Assembly (NCBI RefSeq): GCF_020379485.1
Contig: NC_063452.1
Coordinates: 27,472,770 to 27,536,769, forward strand
Direction of reading: 5' to 3'
Source: Brassica napus
Taxonomy: Eukaryota; Streptophyta; Magnoliopsida; Brassicales; Brassicaceae
DNA length: 64,000 nucleotides
The notes beneath the pieces are model-generated. The model was not told the DNA's origin and ran no database searches. It saw nothing but the letters and a program-made list of their open reading frames with translations. The position numbers were made by a program, and so were the translations under genes. Shown here piece by piece: positions 31,850 to 42,384 of this stretch; within the stretch, counting starts at the first letter, position 1, and every line of letters starts with the position of its first letter.

Positions 31850-34800
31850 GTGTCTATCTTTTGTATGTTCTTTGTTGCCTCGTTAAAACCTTGTCATGGA
31901 AAAACCCAATGGGATAAAAAAAAACATGATAAGGAAAAAGAGTACAACCACACTTACTATCATATTTCCTTCTCTGGAAACAATATTTTTAGGATATGCA
32001 TTCCAATCAACTCTCTTCAGAGAATTAAGCTTAAGAGAATAAACTCTATTCATTTATATTATGATATCTAGGGCCTTTAGACTTCTTGTCCATAATTCTC
32101 TTTTGACTTAGACAATAGTTTATTGGTCTATTTTGATTTCAAACCAAATTTCTTACATATAATCGTATAGAAATTCGTCTCGTACATACGAATTATTCAT
32201 TTGTAACTATAGAAGTTACTATTATGATTTTCTTTCTTTTCATATGAAATTACATCTTTCAGTAATGAAAAAGATTAATAATTTTCTTAAATAACACTTT
32301 TACGTATGGTATTTCAGGACCAAACATATACGAGCGTCTTAAATAAAATACTTTAAGGATCTTTATGATAACATCTCAGTTTTAGATCTCCAGTTTAGAA
32401 TACATAAAAACAATATAGTATTGTCAAGAGTTTTCTTTCAAAATATAATTTTTCTATAACTCTTCAGGAGTTTTGATTATATTCAAATCATGATTCTATT
32501 GATTTATAATCTCTTGATAAATACAAATGGATACATTTGTTAACCTTATAATATTTCATATATCCCATAAAATAGTTTGTTTCAATTCGATCGAATATGC
32601 AGAGTTCCCGGGAACATGATTTTGATATCATCAATCCTTCATGGATTATACTTTCAGGGATTAACATTTTTCAAGTGGATTGTTTTATTCAAGTTCTTCC
32701 TTTATTACCAGACTATAAGGAACTTGAAACTAGTTGCATCTACCATATGAAATTATGTCTCTTCACAATCAATTTCATATTGATCATTCTTTGTGTGCAA
32801 CGGTTCATTTACATCTCACTTGTTTTACACCTTTTAGTGTATGGACTACTGGTCCAAATACTTCTCTATTTCACAAGAAGTTTATATCTTTGTCTATTGC
32901 ATCTTTCTGATTTGGCCAATCATTTCTTTGTGTACACTTTTCAATAGACTTTCTTTCATGATCCTCTTTCTCATTTATTATATCAACTGCTACTTTGCAT
33001 GTATAATATCATCGACGTCAATTTTCTTATCGGTTCCATTTTGTTTCATACATGACATAACTTATTGAGATCTCTTCATTTGTCTCAGGTACCTGAATTT
33101 TCGTCAGTCATGTTTAATTTCTCTTCTGGAGATCATACAAAACTATATTGCCTCGTTTTGACCATTATCAATATATGCTCCTTTTCATTTACGAGGATTT
33201 ATCTTTGGAACCAATCTGTCTACCACGCTGCAGGCGTGACTAGCAGTTTGATATTGTTCTTGTAGAACATTTATTCTTATTGGAGCATTTACAGCTGGTA
33301 TATGTGACTTGATCACTATATTTATATGGGTCGTGTCTGGCAACTGCTTTAGTAAGTTTTGAAATGAATTATCTTTTGGACTTCTATTTCACATTGTGTT
33401 TAGCCCGAGGATCAATGATAATTCATTTCAACTTATTTTCTTTTCCAGCTGTTTATTTTCTCCCCCTTATGTTGGAAGTACTAACTCACTTTTAGAATTC
33501 ATGTATAGCCTTACTTATATTTTTCGGGGATGGCTCTGGATTCTTAAGTGTCAATAGAGATTTATATCCAACATATATTTCCAACCTCATTTGAAAACAC
33601 ATCTTCATTTGAAGCTCTGTGGCGGAGCAACATCCAACATTCTTAGATGAAAATGATTGGTTTCTGATCCTATACCAATGATAGGGAGAACTAGTGAATA
33701 TTTATTGGCTTGATGCGAACCAGTGTTGCTCAAAATGTTTAGCACTTATCTCAGTGAATGTGCTATAGTCGTTAAAGACTTTAAGAAGTGAATTCACCAA
33801 TATTATAAAAATGCATAGTGGGTGATCAGTCCACTAACATCTTCGTTATTTATGCCAATATCTTATTTTGGCTGGTGAAAACCATATTACCCTTTTATCT
33901 TATGGGTAAGCAATATATGTCAAATCATTCGGAAGAATCTTCTGGTTCTTATATGACTATGCATATGACTATGCATCCTTTAAGTATATATTCACATTAT
34001 TAATGAACCAAAATGGTCTAACTGATTCATGCCAAATGTAAACTTCTAGTTTACTATACATTTATCTTCATTATACTAATCTTTGTGTAGTACAATATAT
34101 AAGAGGCTGTAGATATTTTCTCTAAAATACTTATACTGCTTTGAGAATTATTTCTGATTGAAATGTATTTATCGTTTCGTTTGCTTATTGTCTCAACATA
34201 AGTGTCTCAAAATCTCATGGATTTACTTTGAGAAAAATTCATCAATCTTAGTTTTAGTGTAAACATAATCTTCTGGATGTTTGACTTATCATAAAAAGTG
34301 AGATTCTTTAACTCTTCCCCTCGAGATGATAATACTACAGGTTTATCAATCTCGAATGTATCTCATTTTCTTAATCAACAACATATCCTACATGGGTTAT
34401 GTATTTTTAACTTTTGATACTTATAAAAATACAATATCTTAAGAACTTTAAATTGCATTCTTAAGAACTTTAAATTGAATTTTTATGTGCAGTAATACTA
34501 TGTACACTTCTAGAGCATCCTATATATCCTCTTTTTAAGCATTCTATAAGTTTTTACTACCTTGTATTGTACACACAATAAATTTTCTTTCATCTTCAGA
34601 TGAATTCATAATTTCTTTACTTTATTACCATGTTTATTTTCTCAACTTTAAGTGAGAGTATGAGTTCTATAAAGAAACTCTTTGGACCTTGACCTCATTT
34701 ATGCTCACGTCTAAAACCACTATTTATGAGTTTTTTAAATGTCATATTCTCTTCAGGAGAATGAATCATAATCAACTAGACGTGATTTATCAATAGATAT

Positions 34801-35640
34801 TTTTCAATATATATGCATCATAAAAAAATTTCTTGAAAAAATTTTACTTTTAAACTTAACATCCAACATAGTTGACTTTATTTACAGACTTCAGGTCTTT
34901 TAATCTTTAAATGCAAAATACAAAATGAGCTTTAGGTAATCACTTCAGGTGATAATACCTTTTTTATATATATTATCTTCCAAAACTTATGGATCTTTTA
35001 GAGTCAAGCTTTAAACTTAAAATCCTCAATATAAATGGAAATAAAATCAAAATATTTCAAATATATATAAATATGTATTAACAAAGGTGTCTTATTATAT
35101 CAGAAAATAAATTAAACTTTCATAGTAATTATTATATAGCCTATATTATTACTCTCATGCTATTTAACAAAGTTTAACCTATCAATCAATTTAAAGAACA
35201 AATTTATATCACTGCCAACTTCATGCAAATTGATTTATCTAATCAAGTTTGTTAAACTTGTATATAAAGCATAAAAATACTTATCTTATAAACATAAGTA
35301 TATCGGCGATGAAAGTTTCAGCTGTTCACGTTTCTGAATTGGCTGATAACTTGTACATATCTTTCCGAGATAATACACAATCCTGAAAACTTTAAATTTT
35401 GCTCATATAAACATGGCCATTACATTAGTAAATATCAACATATAATCCAAATTCTTTTATGATATTAGACCAAAGACTAATCGACTACAAAACTAACCGA
35501 TTACAAATAATTTCTTTTATGATGTAAGACCATGAATCATAAAGTATGTTTCCTTAATACCATTAAACCATGAAGCATATTAAAGTATAATAAGCAAAAT
35601 TTAATTCATCAAATAACTATTATTCTTACATATAGACAAG
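31850..35640 (-). pseudogene. Decayed gag-pol of Copia element B
   Basis: Mirror image of the A remnant. Open frames of 60-120 codons on the plus strand here (for example 32597-32947) are antisense chance frames and are also present, inverted, in A. Shared stops and shifts between A and B show that the damage predates their separation. Confidence 0.75.
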
Positions 35641-35646
35641 CGTTGA

Positions 35647-36150
35647 TGATTATTAATGATATCAAGTTCTTTAGTGCTCAAGATTTTAAAACCAAACAAT
35701 CATACCAATCAAAGATTATATTGCAAATATTAATTAATGATTCTCAATTATTTAGATCATGAACCATATAAACCAATGGTTATCCAAACCAATTCAAACA
35801 AATTATTTTCTGAACAAACCAATTTAGTATTATAACTTTGACCAAACGTATTATTATCAAACAAGCATATTGGTGACACATGTGTGCATGTGCATGGTTC
35901 AATGAATAGATGAGCAAATCGGTAACGCAACTACACGTTATAAAGGTGTTTTCTGTTTGGAGTGTTAACCGAACCAAACCAATTAACAATAAGCGATACA
36001 CATTACAGTGTGTAGAATTAAATTAAACAAAGTCGTTTTAGCAGATCCATCGATCGATGCGTTATAGCCCATAAACCCATCGATCGATGCGTTTTAGCAT
36101 ATGGACAACCATTAGTCATGGTTAATATATTATATGTCATATGACCATAG
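35647..36150. other. B-specific insert between small ORF and gag remnant
   Basis: Element A lacks this ~500 bp. It contains two copies of CATCGATCGATGCGTT about 30 bp apart (near 36048 and 36078), each centred on a palindrome, and AACCAATTCAAAC-type repeats. No gene seen. Either an insertion in B or a deletion in A at the (TA)n site. Confidence 0.65.
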
Positions 36151-36162
36151 TATTTCGCAATT

Positions 36163-36333
36163 TTAAAATGAACCATTTATATTAATCATGCAAGCAATTA
36201 CAAGGAGAAGCGATGTAAAGAAAATTAAACCGATATTCATCTTAAATTCACTCGGAGTAAATTCTCCAACGAATAAACCATAAATAGAAACACAAATAAA
36301 AATGGCACATAAAAACAAAAGTGCGCGAATCAT
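36163..36333 (-). CDS. Small two-helix membrane ORF in the leader of Copia element B
   Basis: 56 codons, ATG at 36333 and stop at 36163 on the minus strand. Helix one is ALLFLCAIFICVSIYGLFV, the turn is GEFTPSEFK, and helix two is MNIGLIFFTSLLLVIACM, ending ININGSF. It differs from the ORF of element C at only two residues in my reading, although the two elements have different LTRs. An upstream in-frame extension reaches 36465, but passes through a long A homopolymer and is unlikely to be translated. Confidence 0.6.
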   Translation of the reverse strand: MIRALLFLCAIFICVSIYGLFVGEFTPSEFKMNIGLIFFTSLLLVIACMININGSF

Positions 36334-36442
36334 CTTTTTTGAAATGAAAAAATCGGAGGAGAGCGATTTGAAATTTTTTTTTTTTTTTTTTTTTTTGAGA
36401 GAAGATGAAATGTTTTGGATGATGAAATGGAGTGAAAATAAG

Positions 36443-36524
36443 TTGTATTTGTAGATGAAAATCACTGTTCATGACCGTTGGAGAAAGGGAAAATTTTTGA
36501 AATTTTTTCTTTGTGACCGTTGGG
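36443..36524 (-). promoter_or_regulatory. Leader promoter-like block with two MSA motifs, element B
   Basis: On the minus strand, CCCAACGGTCA (36524-36514) and TCCAACGGTCA (36482-36472) both match the MSA consensus exactly. The TATA-like word is weakened to CTACAAATACAA (36454-36443). Spacing to the small ORF matches elements A and C. Confidence 0.55.
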
Positions 36525-36639
36525 GTTAAATCGAGTGCACCGAAAATCAGTCTGAAAATATCGTATTAAACGATCAATCAAATCTATTAAATTTCATAAA
36601 AAAAATAAAAATTATGGTGAATAAATATTTTTTTTGTTA

Positions 36640-36880
36640 TGATAATAAATTATGCGACGGCTCAGCCGGTCAATGCAGAATAATAAATAAATTATACGGC
36701 GGCTCGGCCGACCAATTAGCAATAAACAAAATATAAGGTGGCTCAGCCGACCAGTTAACAACAAACAGAAAATAAAGGCGGCTCGGCCGTCCAGTTAACA
36801 ACAAACAGAAAATAAAGGCGGCTCGGCCGTCCAGTTAACAATAAATAGAATATAAGACGGCTCGGCCGACCAATAAATTA
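36640..36880 (-). repeat. Leader tandem repeat with GC-rich hairpins, element B
   Basis: Inverted counterpart of 25980-26215. About six ~40-bp units with GGCGGCTCGGCCGWCC at their core. Confidence 0.8.
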
Positions 36881-37013
36881 ATTAAAATATTAATAAATAA
36901 TATAGACGGTATTCCGGCCATTATAACATAATATAAATAATAGTACAGGCGGTATACCGACCATTATAGCAGAGTATATATGATACAATAAATTTTACCG
37001 AATTGCAGAACGA

Positions 37014-37027
37014 TCGTGCTGATAACG
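37014..37027 (-). other. Primer-binding site of element B
   Basis: On the minus strand, CGTTATCAGCACGA follows the LTR end ATAACA directly, identical to elements A and C. Confidence 0.55.
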
Positions 37028-37409
37028 TGTTATGAAATAACTTATAATTTATATTATCGAGAAATTTAAATAAGAGTAGAATTTAATACCCGTAGGAAGC
37101 AAATAACACTAATATAAGAGAGAGAGTTTATTATAAGGAGGAAGAAGAAAATGTAATGATTCTTTGATTATAAACTCTTGTTCTTGTTTTTTTTTTGGTG
37201 TACAAAAGAGTGAGATGAGTGATGGTATTTATAGTGAACAACAATACATAAAATAACAAAGATGGTGCTTAATTTGGTAAATGAGTGGGTGATCATAGTG
37301 CTTGATGAGTAGATGATAATAGTGCTTGAGTTGGTAAAGGAATGGATGATCATAGTGCTTGAGTTTGGTAAAGAAGTGGATGATCATTTCGATGTTTTAT
37401 CTTATAACA
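37028..37409 (-). repeat. 5' LTR of element B
   Basis: 382 bp, with the same AAGCACTATGATCAYCCACT repeat units and TATA box as in A. Outer flank GATTT. Confidence 0.9.
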
Positions 37410-37414
37410 GATTT

Positions 37415-39216
37415 GACATTTTGTGCCTTTTGTCCTATGTAGTTTATAAATACATATAGTTAATCTTCTATGTAATTAACACTAATAAATTTGGTCATAG
37501 AAAAATAAATAAAAACTGTTCGAGAAAGCAAAGATGATTGTTCAAACATACATAAAACTGGACTGATTAATGTGTCAATTATTTTGACCGCATCTAAACG
37601 AATAATATCTGCAACTTACCTATATATTTGCTCACAAATCAGTATATAAACTAAATGATGACCCGCGCAGGGCGCAAAGTGAATAAGTTAAAAAAGATTA
37701 TAATTTTTAGTCTATAGATATTTGAAAGATAAAAATGCGGGTCACATAAATTACATATTATACAATGACATATTGAACTAAATTGATTATGTTTATATAA
37801 GGTTAATTACATAGTTATTTTTAAAACTTGTGTTATTGGTTAGGTGTAATCAATGTTTAGTCCGTAGAAGTAAATACTTATATAAACTTAGTTATGAATT
37901 TAAGATAAAAAAATAAACAATCGAATTATTCCTTTCATAAGAAAAAACGAAAAATTGAAAATATAATAATAAAATATGAAAGGCAGAACTTATAAGGAAA
38001 CATTTCTAAGAAAACTGGAAAAAATCTGATGTGAAAAGTATCTTCAGTACTCTCCATTTGCAATCTTATAAAGAACAATAACAAAAAATATAAACTTACC
38101 AAACTTATAAATCAGAACTCATTAAACGAAATGTATTACCTTTTTTTCTGAAAGTATCGATTTCTGGAACATTATTGGTCTCAAACACAACTTTGGAAAA
38201 CCCATCAATGTTAGTCAAGTTCTTGAATCGAACGTATCATGATAAACAAAATAATTTGAGAAAAATATACAGATCGAGATACGAAAAAAATTATTATATG
38301 AGTAAAGTGTAATTGATTAATTTATTTTAATAATATAAAACTAAAACAATGGTATAGGAAAATATTTGACATATATATTTTAAATCATATTAGCTAATTG
38401 TATAATTTTTATTTTTTTAAAAGAAGATTTTTGATAAGTTGCTAATTAATTTTATGGCTTTATAAAAAATAGCATCACCATAGTAAAAATGTCACAATAG
38501 TTCTCAAATAATATTAAAACACATATAAATTTTCAGTACCTTAATTTTAAATAGAATGTTATTTCTGTTTTGTTAAAATAAAAAGAGATTAATAATTATG
38601 ATAATTTTCATAAAATAAAAATAATAAAAATTCAGTGATATCAAATTATTATATATAACCAAATTTAACATAAATAAATGTATGTTAAATAAAAAATAAT
38701 TTATTCAATTTGGTTAAAATGAAAGGAAAAACTTTAACCTTCGAAAAACATTTTTATTTAAATCTAAGGCTAATTCAGTATCAATAAAATAAATTATATA
38801 TAATATCAACTATATTATATAATTTACATATATCTAACTTACTATCTTTTAAGTAATCATTTATTGGTTTATTCGGTTTGATCAGTTTATAACTGAAACC
38901 TATTTATATACTGCACTTTTTTTGTTTTAGAAAAAAAAAATATTTCATTTATACGGCATTGCTAGATCCACTTCACTTTCTTTATTTTGGTTCAGTTCGT
39001 TTTAATTGATTCAGTTTTATTTTATCGAACATCACGGATTGTTACTAATATTATAAAAACTGACTAATTAAAATTTATTTTAAAAAAAATTATCTACAAC
39101 ATGGTTGAAAAAATTTCAAAAAAAAATTGAAGCTTAATATATGGAGGAGTAAAAAATTTTTAAAAAACAAAAAATAAATGAAAATATGCATTTTTTTGGT
39201 AAAATTTTAAATTTAT
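37415..39216. other. AT-rich intergenic DNA, no gene seen
   Basis: No coding frame or RNA gene can be supported. A GC-rich word GATGACCCGCGCAGGGCGCA at 37659-37678 stands out. On the minus strand it resembles the hairpin at Helitron 3' ends, but the CTRR terminus is not clean. The rest is A/T-rich low-complexity sequence, probably old transposon debris. Confidence 0.5.
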
Positions 39217-39652
39217 TGATCACTCAAAAGACATTTACAAGTAAATGATGATAGGAAAAGAATTGAATTGCATTACTCTAGAAAAGAAAATAAGAATCGT
39301 GGCCAAGAATCAACTAATTCACCTCAAACCATCTTTCTCATTAGATTCCCAAGCTGATCACCTGGGTATTTAAGAGAGGAAACCATGTTCCTTATCGCTT
39401 TGTCAATAAGTTTAATCGTCTTATCAACTGGCTGAACTCCTTTTTGATGTCTTCTAGCATTACGCTCTCTCCAAATGTGATAGATGGTCGTCTGAAATAG
39501 CAGTCGAATAAGAACCTGATCTGTTCGAGTGAATCTTCTACCTTGTAGGATCAGAAGATTATTATCCTGCGAGCAAGCCTATTCCACACTGTATATGCAT
39601 AAGGACAGGCAAAAAATAGATGGTCACGCGTCTCATCTCTTTCTCCACATAA
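39217..39652 (-). pseudogene. LINE 3' part: reverse-transcriptase zinc-binding domain remnant
   Basis: On the minus strand the translation CGERDETRDHLFFACPYAYT followed by VWNRLARR is the zf-RVT domain that ends plant LINE ORF2 proteins. The carboxy tail WRERNARR-like / PVDKTIKLIDKAIRNM follows, with stops and one shift. It is the downstream piece of the LINE whose upstream part lies at 46318-49900. A short T run at about 39190 may be the remains of its poly(A) tail. Confidence 0.8.
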
Positions 39653-40831
39653 TGATACTTTCTTGACTAAGGGAAAAGAGAACTCATGGGCATAGGGATT
39701 AGACCTTGGGTGATCAAGTTTCGAACTAAGGATGACAAATGATCAATCAAACTATCGACCTTAAGCCTAGACACAATTCTAAGCAAGCTCTATGTCTAGA
39801 TGAATGCTCATTTGCTAACATATCTCAAACATCAAATGTCTTTGGTTGAATAATATGAAAGCAATCATTACTAACAAGTCTATTAGCTATTTTAGCACCT
39901 TTAACAACAAATGTCTTTGGCAAAGTATACTAAAAGCCTAGGAGAGTTGTCTCAGGCATTTCATCAAACACTTTTTGGGTGGGAAATGCCTATTGATCAA
40001 CTTTTGAGTGGCCAACTCAGAAGATGCATTATGAATACTCTAATAGCAAGGAACAAGAATGATCTACACTAAAACATCCTAGAACTAACCTAATCACCCT
40101 TAATCTCCCTAACCCATGAATTCAAAAGGTGATAACTCACTAATCTCCATGATTCCTCTTAAACCCATATTGGATTTCAGATTAATCATGTAGAAAAATA
40201 GATAAGAAATCAACAAGAACACAAGAACATAACAATCAAAATCCAAGAGATGAACTTCTCAAGAGAGTTTTTTTTGTATTTCTCAATAGATCCAAAGATA
40301 ATCTGCCTGCCGCCTCGGCATGTCGCTCCGACAAGTCGCTCCGGCCTTCGGGAGCGACCTCAGTGGGTCGCTCTGAGAGGTCGCTCCGGGCTTCGCTTCG
40401 TGTCGTCTCGCCATAGAGACGCGAGCGACCTCGGGGTGTCGCTTTGGGAGGTCGCTCCGAGAGGCGTGTGAGATGCGAGCGACCTCGGTGCGTCGCTCTG
40501 GGCAAGTCGCTCTGGGCTTCCAACGGGATGAGTATGGCGAGCGACTTCACGGGGTCGCTCCAGCTAGGTCGCTCTGAGAGGTGCTTTGGAGCGACCTCAT
40601 GACGTCGCTGCGGAACCTCGCTCCCATCCTCTGCTCGTCCAATGATCACCTATTTCACCTCCTTTGAGCTCCAAATGCATCCAAATGTCCCCAAGAACTC
40701 CATGTGGCACTCCAACACCTGATAAAGACTCATGTATGCAAAATGTAACCTAAACATGGCTAAATCCCAGTCTATATGATCAAAATGCACATGGACGAAT
40801 GGATAAGATAATGAAAATATGCAAGATATCA
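39653..40831 (-). repeat. Truncated 3' LTR of the Athila-like element
   Basis: 1179 bp, aligned end to end with 45137-46317. The missing 172 bp corresponds to 44965-45136. At 40310-40620 it holds a dense array of GTCGCTC/GAGCGAC words. Confidence 0.88.
40310..40620. repeat. GTCGCTC/GAGCGACC word array in the LTR
   Basis: The octamers GGTCGCTC and GAGCGACC occur well over a dozen times in both orientations in ~310 bp of GC-rich DNA. The array is repeated in the other LTR at 45790-46110. Inverted neighbours can pair into many short stems. It generates an open frame of 137 codons (40236-40649, minus) rich in SERP and GRS words, which I consider a by-product. Confidence 0.8.
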
Positions 40832-42384
40832 ACTCCCCCAAACTTGTTCTTTTACTTGTCCACAAGTGAACTTTCTAGAACTCATTGGGAGAGAGGTTTG
40901 AAGGTGAGAGCTCATAGCCAAAAGAAACACACAAAGCACTCAAATCAACATCTAAATTCAGCATTAGTACACCCTCTCTTATTATACTCTAGCTTCTCTA
41001 GGCCTATTCAACTCTTTTCATCCCTACACTCATCATCATGCATTCACACATGTAAATCAGCCAACTCTCAAGTTCATTAAGCATAGCATCAAGTGAATTC
41101 TTGCAAATGGTCAATTGGTCCAAATCTTTTGGTTGAGTAAGGGAAAGCTTTTATTCAGGTGAGTCAAGAGATTCAAATTATATGATCTTTAAGGTGGTTT
41201 ACTCTCGAAACAAGTAGCCTTGACATTGCACATAATATATCTAAGAAAGGGATCAACTCATGCATACAATGCTCAATCTCCATTGTTCTACCATTTTCTC
41301 AAACATACAATTACACAATCATTCCCAAATGTCAAACCCAACTCACATCTCTCACCAAAAGATCCTAAGAACTGTAACTCCTTCTCTTTGAAATCTACAA
41401 GGGATTTTCCACAACCTCAAAACATTACTTAGCTCCTAACAACTTTGCTAGCTCCCTTTTTCTTTCTTTTTCTTTTCTTTTTATATTTTATTTCTTTTTT
41501 TTTTTTTTTTTTAGATGGGGGCCAAGACTTTTCATAACTTGAGCTAGAGGTTTTTCTACTTATCCCAATAAGACAATTCACTTAAACACAAAGAGTCATT
41601 TCTTTTCCTTTTTCATTGCTCCCAAATCATAATCACAACTCTCACCCCCCCCCCCCCCCCCCTATAGCTAGACAATAGAGTGCCCAATCTAGCAAGAATG
41701 AAGATAAAGCATTGTCGTTCCCGATACTCTCAACATTATGCACATGTAAGACTTTCCGAAGAAGGCCTCACTCATCAAACAATGAAAGCTTAAAAGAAGG
41801 GAAAGGTTTTGGGAGTGGTCTACCACTAGAGTTTGTCAAAATAAGATTGGCATAAAGGATGTGATAACTCAAGTGTGTATAGCCATGACTCAGTACACAA
41901 GGGACCATGAGCAAGAAGCATTAAGTTCGTTCAGTTCAAATAAGGTTGTAGTTGGCTTCAAAGACTGAGTTTCAGCAATCAACAAGTTTCAGGAAGAGTC
42001 TTCAAGGCTCGAAGCATACAAGTGTTTTTGTGAGGTGCATAAGCTATTCAGGTGCATAAGCTATTCAGGTGCAAAGTAATGTCCTTTACAAGGCATTTCA
42101 AATCAATGCTCTCAATGCAAGTAAATGCAACCTATATGCTCTAGACTCTCCTAGAAATGCCAATGATGCGAACTAAATGAATTTTTTTTTAATGCAAATA
42201 TATATGTATAATGCAATGCATGAGACTCAAAATCATCGAAGCAAACGTGATCAAATACTTGGTACCTCCCCCAAACTTAAATGACACAGTCTCTGTGTTG
42301 TCAAGGAGAGAGAGATACCCAAAAAGAGAAAACTAATATGCAAAAACGAAATGGTATATACAAGGGAAAGTAGTGGGTTACCTT
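40832..42384 (-). other. Athila-like internal non-coding region
   Basis: Between the Gag-protease stop and the 3' LTR there is no long frame. The purine tract (plus-strand ACTCCCCCAAACTTG) is at 40832-40846, and a second copy (CTCCCCCAAACTTAAAT) is at 42267-42283, suggesting internal rearrangement. A T run near 41490-41513 and an 18-base C run at 41645-41662 are notable. This is where Pol has been lost. Confidence 0.65.

Larger units (their letters stand above)
25460..37409. repeat. 12-kb palindrome made of two inverted Copia copies
   Basis: Element A (25460-31195, plus) and element B (31279-37409, minus) are the same family, placed tail to tail with 83 bp between them. Long stretches match at high identity. 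For example, the integrase remnant at 28830-28980 is mirrored near 33490-33640, and the 3' region 30440-30800 near 31680-32060. The differences are mainly an extra ~500 bp in B (about 35647-36150), the (TA)n run in A, and the diverged small ORF. Confidence 0.9.
31279..37409 (-). mobile_element. Non-autonomous Copia element B (inverted copy of A's family)
   Basis: LTRs of 381-382 bp at 31279-31659 (3' LTR on this strand) and 37028-37409 (5' LTR). The perfect 5-bp target duplication GATTT lies at 31274-31278 and 37410-37414. The primer site is at 37014-37027, and the purine tract (as CTTCCCCTT) begins at 31660. The internal structure equals A, with decayed gag-pol, but the small leader ORF matches element C rather than A, and ~500 bp of extra sequence lies at 35647-36150. 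Confidence 0.92.

Noticed and set aside
32597..33265. Plus-strand hydrophobic frames inside element B
   Set aside because: They are antisense to the decayed gag-pol and reappear inverted in element A; no conserved start or context.
37655..37680. GACCCGCGCAGGGCGC word as a minus-strand Helitron 3' hairpin
   Set aside because: The hairpin is plausible, but the CTRR end and T target are not clean and no 5' TC end could be linked to it.
40236..40649. 137-codon frame rich in SERP/GRS
   Set aside because: Lies in an LTR and is generated by the GTCGCTC array; the matching frame in the other LTR is shorter and interrupted.
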